Shown here: positions 27,612-39,400 of the stretch, piece by piece
How positions within the stretch are numbered: the stretch's first letter is position 1
Layout of the letters: every line of letters begins with the position of its first letter
Source of the DNA: Methanobacteriaceae archaeon
Lineage (GTDB): Archaea > Methanobacteriota > Methanobacteria > Methanobacteriales > Methanobacteriaceae
DNA length: 64,000 nucleotides
Assembly (NCBI GenBank): GCA_013403005.1
Contig: JACBOA010000006.1
Span: 44,561-108,560, forward strand
Reading direction: 5' to 3'
Position numbers and translations under genes: made by a program
The notes under the pieces: model-generated
What the model was told of the DNA's origin: nothing
The model's input: the letters and a program-made list of their open reading frames with translations, nothing else
Database searches by the model: none

Positions 27612-28400
27612 TTAGAAGTCAATTTCTAGAATCTCTTTAATATTTTTCACCACAACATCTGCAGCGTCAATGACTTTTTGGGGAGGGTTTTCATCCTGCT
27701 GGAGAGTTAAAACACCTAAATCTGCTTCTTCAAGGGCCAGGATGTCGTTGGCACTGTTTCCAACCATCATCACCTTGAATCTGTTTTTAAGTTCGTGCAC
27801 AATTTCCTTCTTTCTTTTGGCATTAGCAGTGCCAAACACATTTTCTGAGGGTATATTGATGAAATTAGATAACTCCACCAGAGATTTAGTCCGGTCACCA
27901 GAGGCCACATAGATATGGAAACCTCTTTTTTTAAGTTCCTCCACCACCTCTGTAACTTCCGGGAATATTTTACCACCAGCAGTAATGGTAAACTCTATTT
28001 CACCAGTTTCAATGTTTACAATGAAACCAGACCCACTGCATATCTGAACATTGTATTTCTTGTCAATAACAGCCCTAATTGTATCCTGTATATCACTAAC
28101 TTGGGCTTTCTCATTTTTTATAAGATCCAGGAATTCATTTTTATCAATATCTAAAGATGAGTAGCTTATGTCAAAAGGAACATTGTTCCGAGTTATGAAT
28201 TCATGAATAGTTTGATGAGGGCGGGCATTGATTATGCATTTAGCAGGGTCAGTCTGCAAAACCACCAGTGCCCGGCTGGGATTCTGATCCACCAGGTCAA
28301 TGGAACTGGTTTCATCAAGTATCACTCCAGAGGCAATGTCCTTTATAGCCCGGTACCTTGAAATGAGAGTTCCGGAGTTATCGAAAACAACCGCTTTCAT
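27612..28400 (-). CDS. HAD-family phosphatase resembling a soluble P-type ATPase core
   Basis: A 262-residue HAD hydrolase. Motif I is VFDNSGTL (residues 5-12) with Asp7 as nucleophile; the DxSGT form recalls the DKTGT of P-type ATPases with Lys replaced by Ser. Motif II is YVASGDRTKSL, and motif III/IV is the VMMVGNSANDILALEEADLGV stretch, again very like the TGDGxNDxxAL hinge of P-type ATPases. About 100 residues (40-135) form a cap with Cys54 and Cys120. It is probably a soluble phosphatase; its substrate is unknown. It is monocistronic, and the transport ATPase at the right edge is unrelated in position. Confidence 0.8.
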   Translation of the reverse strand: MKAVVFDNSGTLISRYRAIKDIASGVILDETSSIDLVDQNPSRALVVLQTDPAKCIINARPHQTIHEFITRNNVPFDISYSSLDIDKNEFLDLIKNEKAQVSDIQDTIRAVIDKKYNVQICSGSGFIVNIETGEIEFTITAGGKIFPEVTEVVEELKKRGFHIYVASGDRTKSLVELSNFINIPSENVFGTANAKRKKEIVHELKNRFKVMMVGNSANDILALEEADLGVLTLQQDENPPQKVIDAADVVVKNIKEILEIDF

Positions 28401-28537
28401 GTTCTTAAATAGGAAGCAATGACTTAAATATTTACATTTCCAACTAACATTCTAGTAAACTCAATCAAAAAAATACAATACTTCTAAATTAATTGACTCT
28501 TACATGTTATAACTCCTTATTTTATTACCCGCATGAT

Positions 28538-29182
28538 CTAAGCCATCAAAGTGGAGTAGATGAAATAAAATCCTAATAATACTAAGAAAACCCCACAGAT
28601 AATCATCATTATTCTGTATCGTTTCCCGGGTAGAATGTGACGTCCTTTCCCGGTGAAAAATGAGACTAAACTGTACCAGGCCAGGTCTGCTCCCCAGTGA
28701 CCTGTCAGAAAACTTAAAACTCCTATGATTCCTGCAAGTTCTATTCCTTTTAGCATGAAAGCCCAGCCAACAGTAGCCCACCATAGGTAAAAGTAAGGAT
28801 TGCTTATACTAGTGATGATTCCGCTAAGAACGGATCCGCGTTTTTCCACAGGTTTCCCTTCGCCAGGGATTTCGGAGGGCAAGGGGGATTTAGCAATGGT
28901 ATAACCTATATAGATCAGCATTATGCCCCCAATTCCTCCAATTAGCATGGTGGCCATATCAGATCGGATTACCCATCCAAGCCCCAGCACTAAAAGTATC
29001 ATAAGGGTTATTTCAGCCATAAGATGGCCAAGAACCACCAGAGGACCTGCTCTAAATCCTTTTTTAAGGGAATCTGAGATGGTAACCGTGAGCATGGGTC
29101 CCGGGACCATGGCACCAGATAAACCAACCCAAAAAGAAGCGGCTGCGAATAAAATAACTTCCATCCACATATAAATCATCAA
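28538..29182 (-). CDS. LysE-family amino acid exporter
   Basis: A 214-residue protein with six membrane helices. The first helix ends in SGAMVPGPMLTVTISDSLKKGFRAG (about 21-45), the LysE/RhtB signature with its conserved Pro-Gly-Pro, followed by GHLMAEI. TSISNPYFYLWWATVG (about 126-141) is the second conserved block. The family exports amino acids or similar small solutes using the ion gradient; the substrate is not readable. The start could be the ATG at 29182 or the one five codons later. It appears monocistronic. Confidence 0.85.
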   Translation of the reverse strand: MMIYMWMEVILFAAASFWVGLSGAMVPGPMLTVTISDSLKKGFRAGPLVVLGHLMAEITLMILLVLGLGWVIRSDMATMLIGGIGGIMLIYIGYTIAKSPLPSEIPGEGKPVEKRGSVLSGIITSISNPYFYLWWATVGWAFMLKGIELAGIIGVLSFLTGHWGADLAWYSLVSFFTGKGRHILPGKRYRIMMIICGVFLVLLGFYFIYSTLMA

Positions 29183-29401
29183 CTTTCCAAATCAATTAAA
29201 TCATATAATAATTCGTTAAAATAATGCTTAAACCTAAAGAACTTATTTTTAGGGATTTATAAAGTAGAAAAGGTTCACAACCTATTTTTTCGAGATTTCA
29301 CCCTTAAAATAAAACATTAGCAATAATCATCATATTTAATTCTTTTATCTTAATTATGTTGTCTGCTGATATTCAATTATAATATTATTGTTATAATGAC
29401 A

Positions 29402-29689
29402 TTAAAGTGGTTTTAAGATGCTGCGTTTTAATTCCAATGATGCGGCCAGTAGTAGGGTTATAACTACGGGAATTAGGCATATTTTAACCACTTCCAGTTC
29501 GTTCATCACTACAAACTCTTTCACAGTACGGATTAATGACAGAATAAATGCGATACCCATGGCCAGGCTTAATAAAAGCCAGATTCCAGAGGCAAATTTG
29601 GTGGCTTGGTAATTTAATAAAGAGTACACTAAAGCCACTAGAAAACCCACTGTAGCCAAAATTTTTATTAAAATAATCTCAGTGGCCAT
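29402..29689 (-). CDS. Small membrane protein, downstream partner
   Basis: A 95-residue unrecognised protein with three hydrophobic segments (about 8-24, 32-51 and 70-88) and basic ends. Its ATG overlaps the stop of the preceding gene by one base (TAATG), so the two are translationally coupled and probably form one membrane complex. Both have three helices of similar size, which may reflect an old duplication. Confidence 0.6.
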   Translation of the reverse strand: MATEIILIKILATVGFLVALVYSLLNYQATKFASGIWLLLSLAMGIAFILSLIRTVKEFVVMNELEVVKICLIPVVITLLLAASLELKRSILKPL

Positions 29690-29991
29690 TATGCTACCTC
29701 TTCAATTGATTTAATACTTTTATGGGATCTGTAAGCTGCATAGGCAAATATAACAGAAGTTAATAATATGAAAATCCATTCCAATGTTCTGAATGTATCA
29801 AAAGCGTAGAATTCTCTTAAAAGAGCACATATAGTGGATATAAAGAAGGTGAATACAGCATAGGTAATAAATTTCCATCTAGCGTCTTTTCTACACACGC
29901 TTATCATGTAAACAAGGGTGGGGGTGATTAAGACTAGTGCAATTATCTGGGCAATTGTGAATTCCGGACCATAAGCTACTCCCACAGGCAT
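29689..29991 (-). CDS. Small membrane protein, upstream partner
   Basis: A 100-residue unrecognised protein with three hydrophobic segments (about 11-28, 39-57 and 66-86) and a charged C-terminus (RSHKSIKSIEEV). AGAGGGG stands directly before the ATG. It is coupled to the 95-residue gene through a TAATG overlap. No family was recognised; a two-subunit transporter or sensor is possible but unsupported. Confidence 0.6.
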   Translation of the reverse strand: MPVGVAYGPEFTIAQIIALVLITPTLVYMISVCRKDARWKFITYAVFTFFISTICALLREFYAFDTFRTLEWIFILLTSVIFAYAAYRSHKSIKSIEEVA

Positions 29992-30125
29992 CCCCTCTTG
30001 ATTATTATTCTGAGTTGAAAACTCCCTTGATTTAGAGGTGTTGTGAATTTAATAATAATTATATGGGTTAAAGATGCATAAATGATTCTTTTTTCACTAA
30101 TGAATGAACATAACACCTCAAACCT

Positions 30126-30290
30126 TTATCCGGAGCACTGATTCAGCACTTCTATGATTTCTGATAGGTGGTAGTCAATATTATTTATTTGTTCATCACT
30201 GAGTGATCTACTTCTTGATATGAATTTAAAGCGTTCAAATATGTGGTCCATTTTATAGAGGACTTCAGTTCGATTAACTTTATGGTACAT
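30126..30290 (-). CDS. Small acidic-helical protein of 54 residues
   Basis: An open frame of 54 codons in an otherwise empty 390-base gap. The ATG at 30290 is preceded on the minus strand by GGTGATTG, a well-placed ribosome binding site. The predicted product is soluble and mostly helical (EVLYKMDHIFERFKFIS, then SDEQINNIDYHLSEIIEVLN) with a single Cys near the end. The ordinary amino acid composition and absence of Asn/Lys/Ile runs argue that it is a real small gene. No family was recognised. Confidence 0.6.
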   Translation of the reverse strand: MYHKVNRTEVLYKMDHIFERFKFISRSRSLSDEQINNIDYHLSEIIEVLNQCSG

Positions 30291-30380
30291 TCAATCACCA
30301 TAATATAATTGAATTTTGAAACCTATATATCTTACTTAAAAAATAACCACTCATCTAAAAAAGGGAAAAATTTGATTTAT

Positions 30381-31364
30381 TCAGCTCATAAAACTAAAAT
30401 CTGTTCCCAGACCCTGTTCTCGTGCTCTCTGGTAAATCAAACCTGCAGTTACCACATCCTGAACTGCCAGTCCAGTGGAATCGAATATGGTTATTTCATC
30501 CCCTTCTCTGCCTGTGGCATTGCCAATGATAATATCTCCCAGTTTAGCATGGATATCTTTTTGTTTTAACACTTTCTGGGTCACCGGAACGTTTATTTCC
30601 CCACTGTGACTGGCCTGATCCCATGAATCTATTACGATCTTTGATTTAAGGAGCAAGCGGGTTTCTAGTTCCTGTTTACTGGGTGCATCAGCACCCATGG
30701 CATTGATGTGAGTTCCGGGACTGATCCAATCTGCATTAATAATTGGTTTTCTGGCTGGAGTGGTGGTCACTATCACATCACAGTTTTCAACAGCCTTCTC
30801 AGCAGTATCAACGGCTTCCACTTCAAAACCATATCTTTCAGTAGCTTTTTTCGCAAAATCAGTTCTGGTACTGCAGGTTCTGCAAAATACCATGGCTTTT
30901 TTAATATCCATTACCTCGTTAAGGGCCATCAGTTGAGTGTAAGCCTGTTTACCTGCTCCAATAATTCCTAAAACCTCTGAATCTTCTCTTGCCAAGTATT
31001 TAGTGGCCACTCCTGCAGCTGCTCCTGTTCTCATATCTGTGATCAGGGTTCCGTCCATGATTGCCAGGGGAAATCCTGTTTGCGGATCTATCATTTCTAT
31101 AATGGCCATAACAGTTGGTAATTTGTGTTCTAGAGGATTTTGCGGGTGCACGTTCACGCATTTAACTCCAGCTTCTTCCTGGGTCCGGATGTAACAGGGC
31201 ATGATCCTCAGATCTCCTTCATGGAAAAATAGATATTCCTTAGCAGGCATCTGCACATCACGCTGTGCATAGGCCTTAAAAGCAGTTTCAACAGAATCAA
31301 TCACTTCTTTCATGGAAATAAGTTCCTTAATTTCGCTTTGTTTTAAGAGAAGAGTTTCAGGCAT
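30381..31364 (-). CDS. Ornithine cyclodeaminase / mu-crystallin family (archaeal alanine dehydrogenase-like)
   Basis: A 327-residue NAD(P)-dependent enzyme. The substrate domain includes MPAKEYLFF and KCVNVHPQNP, with the catalytic Lys near 70. LITDMRTGAAAGVATKYLA precedes the Rossmann motif LGIIGAGKQAYTQ (about 132-144), and the conserved Asp lies in the FDSTGLAVQDV end motif. Family members convert ornithine to proline, reduce pyruvate to alanine, or act on other imino acids. The archaeal group is often alanine dehydrogenase, but the sequence does not decide. The gene is monocistronic, with its promoter region facing the acyltransferase gene. Confidence 0.85.
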   Translation of the reverse strand: MPETLLLKQSEIKELISMKEVIDSVETAFKAYAQRDVQMPAKEYLFFHEGDLRIMPCYIRTQEEAGVKCVNVHPQNPLEHKLPTVMAIIEMIDPQTGFPLAIMDGTLITDMRTGAAAGVATKYLAREDSEVLGIIGAGKQAYTQLMALNEVMDIKKAMVFCRTCSTRTDFAKKATERYGFEVEAVDTAEKAVENCDVIVTTTPARKPIINADWISPGTHINAMGADAPSKQELETRLLLKSKIVIDSWDQASHSGEINVPVTQKVLKQKDIHAKLGDIIIGNATGREGDEITIFDSTGLAVQDVVTAGLIYQRAREQGLGTDFSFMS

Positions 31365-31663
31365 TTTTTACACCTCTGGATATTACATTAACTATGCTTA
31401 GGGTATAGTTTTTAGGATAGTCAAATAGGGGTTATTAATGGATGGTTTAGGATCCTGAACATTTAACTTTAACTATTTGTGCATATTAGAACACTTTTTA
31501 GGAAATAAAAGGTGGGTATGTGGATTTTATAAAGCACAACAAACAAGGATTTATTTAATCCTTTCTAAAATTCAAGTCTCAGTCAAAATACACGATATTC
31601 ATAATGATGGAGTTACAAGCTATTGAATGAAGTTTCAATCTAATCAAATCTGAAGGAATATGA

Positions 31664-32443
<780 letters not shown>

Positions 32444-32604
32444 TAAAAAAATAGACAGATAGGGTGAAAATGCAGTCTGCTTGAATAATAGAACCATTGG
32501 AATTCATATTAATGAAAGCATTTAAAATATAGTCACTGTGGATGGTTTCATTTTTCTAAATAAAAGGTGAATTTATCTAAAAATTAGAATAGGAATAGGA
32601 TCTG

Positions 32605-33237
32605 ATGCCGTACTTAATCTGCGACCATTGTAATGGCTACTACGAGCTTAAAAATGGAGAATCCCCGGAAGACTTTGACTTAAAATGTGAATGCGGGGGA
32701 CGATTAGAATACTATGCCAATAAATACGACTATTATAAAAAACTTAAAGAGAATGATATAGATAGAAATAATCATCAAGAACCTGCTGATAAACCAGAAA
32801 ACTCGTATAATGGATTTTTAGATAATCTGGACCAGCAATCCAAGGGACTTATTGGAATTGCAGTGCTTTGTATAATTGTTTTTGCAGCAATTTTGGTAAG
32901 TGGATCTTTTTCTTCCATGGGCAGTTCTTCCTACTTGGATATCATGCCTGCGGATATTCAGGCAGCTAAAGCACCAGTACTGGTTGTGCTTTCCGCACCC
33001 AGATGTCCTGCATGTCGGAAATTCGATTCAGAAACCATGACCAACCCGGATGTAAAATCCAAATTATCTGCATATTCAGTTATGAGAATAAATGTAGATA
33101 CAGATCCAGAACGAGCCAAACGCTTCAATACTCATGTAATTCCAACTCTGGTGCTTTTAGATGCTAATGGAAAAGAAATCCGTAGAAATGAGGGTTATAT
33201 GAATTCTGCCGAGTTAATGAACTTTTTAAAGATATGA
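32605..33237 (+). CDS. Membrane-anchored thioredoxin-like protein with N-terminal zinc ribbon
   Basis: A 210-residue three-part protein. Residues 1-35 form a zinc ribbon (Cys6, Cys9, then CECGG near 29-31). Residues about 83-102 form one membrane helix. Residues 118-210 form a thioredoxin fold with active site RCPACRKF (Cys about 135 and 138), the NVDTDP segment and the cis-Pro in HVIPTLVLLD. It probably reduces or isomerises disulfides at the membrane. The zinc ribbon ahead of the helix is unusual and may link a cytosolic sensor to an external redox domain; the orientation is not settled by charge. The gene stands alone. Confidence 0.82.
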   Translation: MPYLICDHCNGYYELKNGESPEDFDLKCECGGRLEYYANKYDYYKKLKENDIDRNNHQEPADKPENSYNGFLDNLDQQSKGLIGIAVLCIIVFAAILVSGSFSSMGSSSYLDIMPADIQAAKAPVLVVLSAPRCPACRKFDSETMTNPDVKSKLSAYSVMRINVDTDPERAKRFNTHVIPTLVLLDANGKEIRRNEGYMNSAELMNFLKI

Positions 33238-33418
33238 TGGATTAAAAATCCCTTCTAGTGGAATATTTACCTTATTTTACATAATCATTTCCACTATTTA
33301 ATCTAATGATTATCAATTGGAGGGTAGAATGGTAACTATAATAAGATTCTTTTTCCAGATCAAAGCATGTAATCACCAAAAAATCACAAAATTACTACTC
33401 ACATAACAGGTGGGAACC

Positions 33419-34795
<1,377 letters not shown>

Positions 34796-34872
34796 CTTAT
34801 TTATTCTCCATTCTTTTTCTAGAGTTAAAAGAATCTGGTTGAGCGAAAAATAAAAAATATCCGAGAATCCCC

Positions 34873-36393
34873 ATGAAAAAAATAGGCATACTGTATGTTG
34901 CAGGATCACTACCCAACTTCGAGAACTTCGGAGAACTCCCCACCCACCTATTAAAGGATAACGGGCTGGTCAATGGTAAAAAAGGTCATAAAGTCCTGGA
35001 TGGTCTTATACTCCCTGGGGGGAGTATCATGGAATCACTGAGCATCAGCCCAGAGGTGGAAACTGTCATCCGAAAAATGGACAGTCAGGGGAAATTCATA
35101 CTGGGAATGTGCTCCGGATTCCAGGTACTATCACAAAAAACCGATATCGGACGCAAATCTCCCTGCCCAGTGGAAAGAGAGGGACTGGGAATACTGGATG
35201 TCACCTTCCATCCCCTGATAGGCACAGACCGGGTGGAAGCTGAGGTAGTGGATGAATCCTTTTTAACTAAGGGAATGGTGGGAGAAAAGGTCAAAGGTTT
35301 TCACTGCCACACCTATGGCGATATAAGGGGTGATGCACCACCAGTATTCTATTCAAAGGTTAAAAGAACAGACTACACGGAAAATCCCCGAAAAATACTC
35401 TCCGGTGTTCGTAATGATGAGGGGAATGTGGTGGGAACCATGGTCCACGCATCACTGGATGAAAACCCATCCCTAAGAGATAATATCCTCCACTACTTGG
35501 ATGCTGGTGAAAAGGATTTTCAGGAGATTAAACTGGCTAACCAGGAACTGGTAAAAAAGATCAAAAAAGAAATAGGGATAGGATGGGATATTTATTCGGG
35601 TAAACCAGATTATCACTTGACATCCTCAGCAAATAACACCTCAAAAACACCACCTTTTCTCATGATAGTCAGCACAGGCTCAGACTCAGGGAAAACCTTC
35701 CTCACCACTGGACTGGTGGGAGTGCTACGCAAAAAAGGTTACCGGGTGGCAGTGCTGAAGGTTGGTCCGGATATAAGGGACCTGGTACCCGCCCTCTACC
35801 TGAATAAGGAGAAAATGGAGATCTTTTCATCCATCCAGATCGGTGGCCTGGGATGGAAAGACCTACAAGAAATCTTAGAGGATGTAGAAGGCCGAAATTA
35901 TGATCTTATACTAATAGAGGGGGTAATGAGCATATTCACCGGACTTTTAAATGAAAAAACTCCATTTTCAGCTGCTGAAATAGCCAGAGCCGGTAACATC
36001 CCCACTCTCCTGGTAACAGGATGCAACAAGGGAGGTATTGAAACTGCAGCAGTTGATCTGGCATCCCACGTGGATATGTGTAAAAAATTAGGTATAAAAA
36101 CAGCCGGAGTGATCCTGAACAAGGTTTACCATGAAGGAATAGCTGAAACCGCCTCAAAATATCTTAAAAACACTACAGGACTTGACTGGGTGGGATTAGT
36201 TCCCAAGGCCCAGCTAGCAACTCGGGGAGGAACCCCGGAGGTGGAGATAAAACTGGAGGACTTCTGCCAGAAAGCCATGGAAACAGTTGAACAACATCTT
36301 GATGTTGAGGGAATAGTGAAGATGGCTCAGAAACCATATTTCACAGGATATCCATCTTATGATGAAATATTAAAGGGTTTTTGTATAAAATAA
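34873..36393 (+). CDS. CobQ-like amidotransferase with reversed domain order (GATase then BioD-like ATPase)
   Basis: A 506-residue protein. Residues 1-215 are a class I glutaminase: LILPGGSIMES supplies the oxyanion loop, GMCSGFQ has the nucleophile Cys80, and GTMVHASL near 195-200 supplies the histidine. Residues about 255-470 are a BioD/CobQ-type ATPase with a P-loop STGSDSGKTFLTT (258-270), VLKVGPDIRD and LILIEGVMSIF. In CobB, CobQ and CfbB the ATPase comes first and the glutaminase last, so this gene has the reverse order. It should amidate a carboxylate using glutamine and ATP; the substrate is unknown (corrinoid, F430 precursor or cell-wall peptide are possibilities). It follows the gatA gene by 77 bases and may share its operon. 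Confidence 0.8.
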   Translation: MKKIGILYVAGSLPNFENFGELPTHLLKDNGLVNGKKGHKVLDGLILPGGSIMESLSISPEVETVIRKMDSQGKFILGMCSGFQVLSQKTDIGRKSPCPVEREGLGILDVTFHPLIGTDRVEAEVVDESFLTKGMVGEKVKGFHCHTYGDIRGDAPPVFYSKVKRTDYTENPRKILSGVRNDEGNVVGTMVHASLDENPSLRDNILHYLDAGEKDFQEIKLANQELVKKIKKEIGIGWDIYSGKPDYHLTSSANNTSKTPPFLMIVSTGSDSGKTFLTTGLVGVLRKKGYRVAVLKVGPDIRDLVPALYLNKEKMEIFSSIQIGGLGWKDLQEILEDVEGRNYDLILIEGVMSIFTGLLNEKTPFSAAEIARAGNIPTLLVTGCNKGGIETAAVDLASHVDMCKKLGIKTAGVILNKVYHEGIAETASKYLKNTTGLDWVGLVPKAQLATRGGTPEVEIKLEDFCQKAMETVEQHLDVEGIVKMAQKPYFTGYPSYDEILKGFCIK

Positions 36394-36479
36394 GGATTAA
36401 TCGAGTCACAGATTCTTTTTTATCATATAATTAACTGAATTATCTTTTTTAATCTGAAACTTGCATGGGAGGTCTTTAC

Positions 36480-39400
36480 TTAAGCAGCAACCCAGTCCTC
36501 ACAGATACGTGTGGCCTGTTCCAGCACAGTTTTAACTGCTAATTTCTCCTTATCCGGCGGATAACCATACTGGCGGAGGATTTTCTTCACAGCCACCCTC
36601 ATCTTAGCCTGAACACTCGCCCTTAAGGTCCAGTCAATGGTTATATTATTCTTGATGGTTTTAACCAGTTCCATAGCTATTTCCCTTAATACCTCATCCC
36701 CTAAAACCTGAACTGCACTATCATTAACTCCCAGGGCATCATAAAAGGCCAGTTCATATTCAGTTAATCCCAGATCTTCCCCTCTGCTCTGGGCTTCCCT
36801 CATTTTCCTGGCAAGTTCTATTAACTCCTCAATAACCGTCACTGCTTCAATGCTACGATTATGGTATTGTCTGATGGTCTTCTCCAGCATATCTGCGAAG
36901 GAACGCGCTTCGATCACATTTTTACGTGAAATAGTTTTTATTTCATCATTCAGGAGTCTTTTCAGTAGTTCAGCTGCGGTGTTCTTGTGTTCCATGCCCT
37001 GAACTTCCATCAAAAACTCGTCAGATAGTATGGATATGTCGGGTTTTTTCAGACCAGCTAACTGGAAAAGATCCACAACTTCATCTGAAACCAGGGCCTT
37101 ACTGAGTATCTGCTGGATGGCCAGGTCCAAATCCTCCTCCAGTGCCTGGGGGGCACCGGTGACCTTAACTATGTAATTTCGCACAGCTTTGAAGAAGGCC
37201 AGATCATCCCTTATCTTCATGGCCTGGGGATGGGGCACTGCCAGGGAGAAAGCCTTGGATAATTCATTCACATACTTCAAGCAACGTTTTTTACCATCCT
37301 CCTGTCCCAGAACGAATTCAGCACCATCCCGCATTAATTTCAACTTATCACTTGTAGTGGATTTCTGGAATCCCTGGTAGTGGAATCCATAAAAGAGTGC
37401 GCTGACTATTTCGTATTTTTCCATCATCAAAGCCACAGCTTCCTCCTGGTCGAAGGCTATTTCTCCCCTTCCCCCACCCTCGGTGTACTGGGATAAGGCC
37501 TTTTTAAGTTCAGTGGCTATTCCCAGATAATCCACGATAAGACCACCCTCCTTGTCTTTATAGACACGGTTAACCCGGGCTATGGTCTGCATCAGGCCAT
37601 GTCCCTGCATGGGTTTATCAATGTACATGGTGTGCAGGCTGGGCACGTCAAAGCCAGTGAGCCACATATCCCGGACAATGGCCAGTTTAAAAGATGAATC
37701 CGGGTCCTTGAAAACATCTCCCAGGTGTTTTCTGCGGGGTTTGTTGCGTATGTGTGGCTGCCAATTAAGGGGGTCGCTGGCACTGCCAGTCATGATCACC
37801 TTCAGGAAGCCCTGATCATCGTCATCATGGTGCCAATCTGGGCGGAGCTTGATGATCTCCTGGTAGAGTTCGATGCAAATGCGGCGGCTCATACAGACCA
37901 CCATACCCTTACCATCCATGGCTTCCAGTCTTTGCTGGAAGTGGTTCACCACATCCTGGGCCACACGTTTGATGCGGGTTTTACTCCCTACAATGGCCTC
38001 CATCCGGGCCCATTTGCTTTTTAATTTCTCCTGACTTTCCATTTCCTGGCCCTCGGTTACGAAGTCAAACTGGGGGTCGATGTGGGGTTTTTCATCCTCC
38101 TTAAGGTCCAACTTCACCAGGCGGTTCTCGTAGTATATGCGTACGGTGGCCCCATCCTCCACTGCCTGTTCAATATCATAGATATCAATGTAATTCCCGA
38201 AGACAGCCACGGTATTTTTATCACCCCTCTCCAGGGGAGTGCCTGTGAATCCAATGAAGGATGCATTTGGGAGGGCGTCGCGCATGTGACGGGCGAAGCC
38301 ATCTATAAAGTCGTACTGGCTGCGGTGAGCCTCATCAGCTATGACCACAATATTTCTCCGCTCGGATAGGGTTGGGTATTCAGTTCCGGGTTCGGGTAGG
38401 AATTTCTGGATGGTGGTGAATACAATACCTCCACTGGCCACCTGCAAAAGTTCCCGGATGTGCCTCCGGTCCCTGGCCTGTACTGGCTCCTGTCTAAGGA
38501 TGTTCTTGGATGAAGCAAAGGTACTGTAGAGCTGGTCGTCTAGGTCGTTTCTGTCTGTTAAAACTACCAGGGTGGGGTTGTCCATTTCCAGGACCAGTTT
38601 ACCAGCGTAGAAGGCCATGATCAGACTTTTGCCTGATCCCTGGGTGTGCCAGACCACCCCACACCTTTGATCCCCTCCAGGTCCTGCTGCCTTTAAAGTG
38701 GCCTGCACTGCCTTGTTCACGGCGTGGTACTGGTGGTAAGCAGCCATCTTCTTTTTAACTTGAGCTTCGCTTTCATCGTAAACTATGAAGTGGCGGAGGA
38801 GATCCAGGAGGACTTCTTGGTTGAGCATTCCCCTGAGGAGGACCTCCATCTCCAGCATGGTGAGAAGGTCGTCTTTCTCACCAGTGATGGTTTTCCAGGG
38901 CATGAAACGCTGGAAATCACTGGTCAAAGTCCCGGCCCGGGCTTCCATACCATCGCTGATGATTAAAATCTCATTAAAATCAAACAAAGAACGAATCTGG
39001 GATTTATAAGTCTGAAGCTGCTGATAGGCCTTCTCCAAAGTTGCCTTATCATCAGTGGGGTTTTTAAGTTCAATCACCACTAAGGGAAGTCCATTAATAA
39101 AAAGAATTATATCTGGACGGCGGTTATGGTCATTTTCAATAACTGTGAACTGGTTCACTGCCAGGAAGTCATTATTCTCTGCCCGGGCAAAGTCAAAGAG
39201 CAAAGCCTTATCATATACCACCCGACCATCTGCTCGGTACTCCACATCCACCCCATCAGTGAGCATACGGTGGAAGGATTGGTTGTTGGTGAGAAGATCC
39301 TGACTCTCCACTCTCAACACCTTACGGACCACCTCTTCCCTAGCAGTGGGGGGAATGTCAGGATTCAGACGATAAACTGCTTCCCTTAATCTTTCCACCA

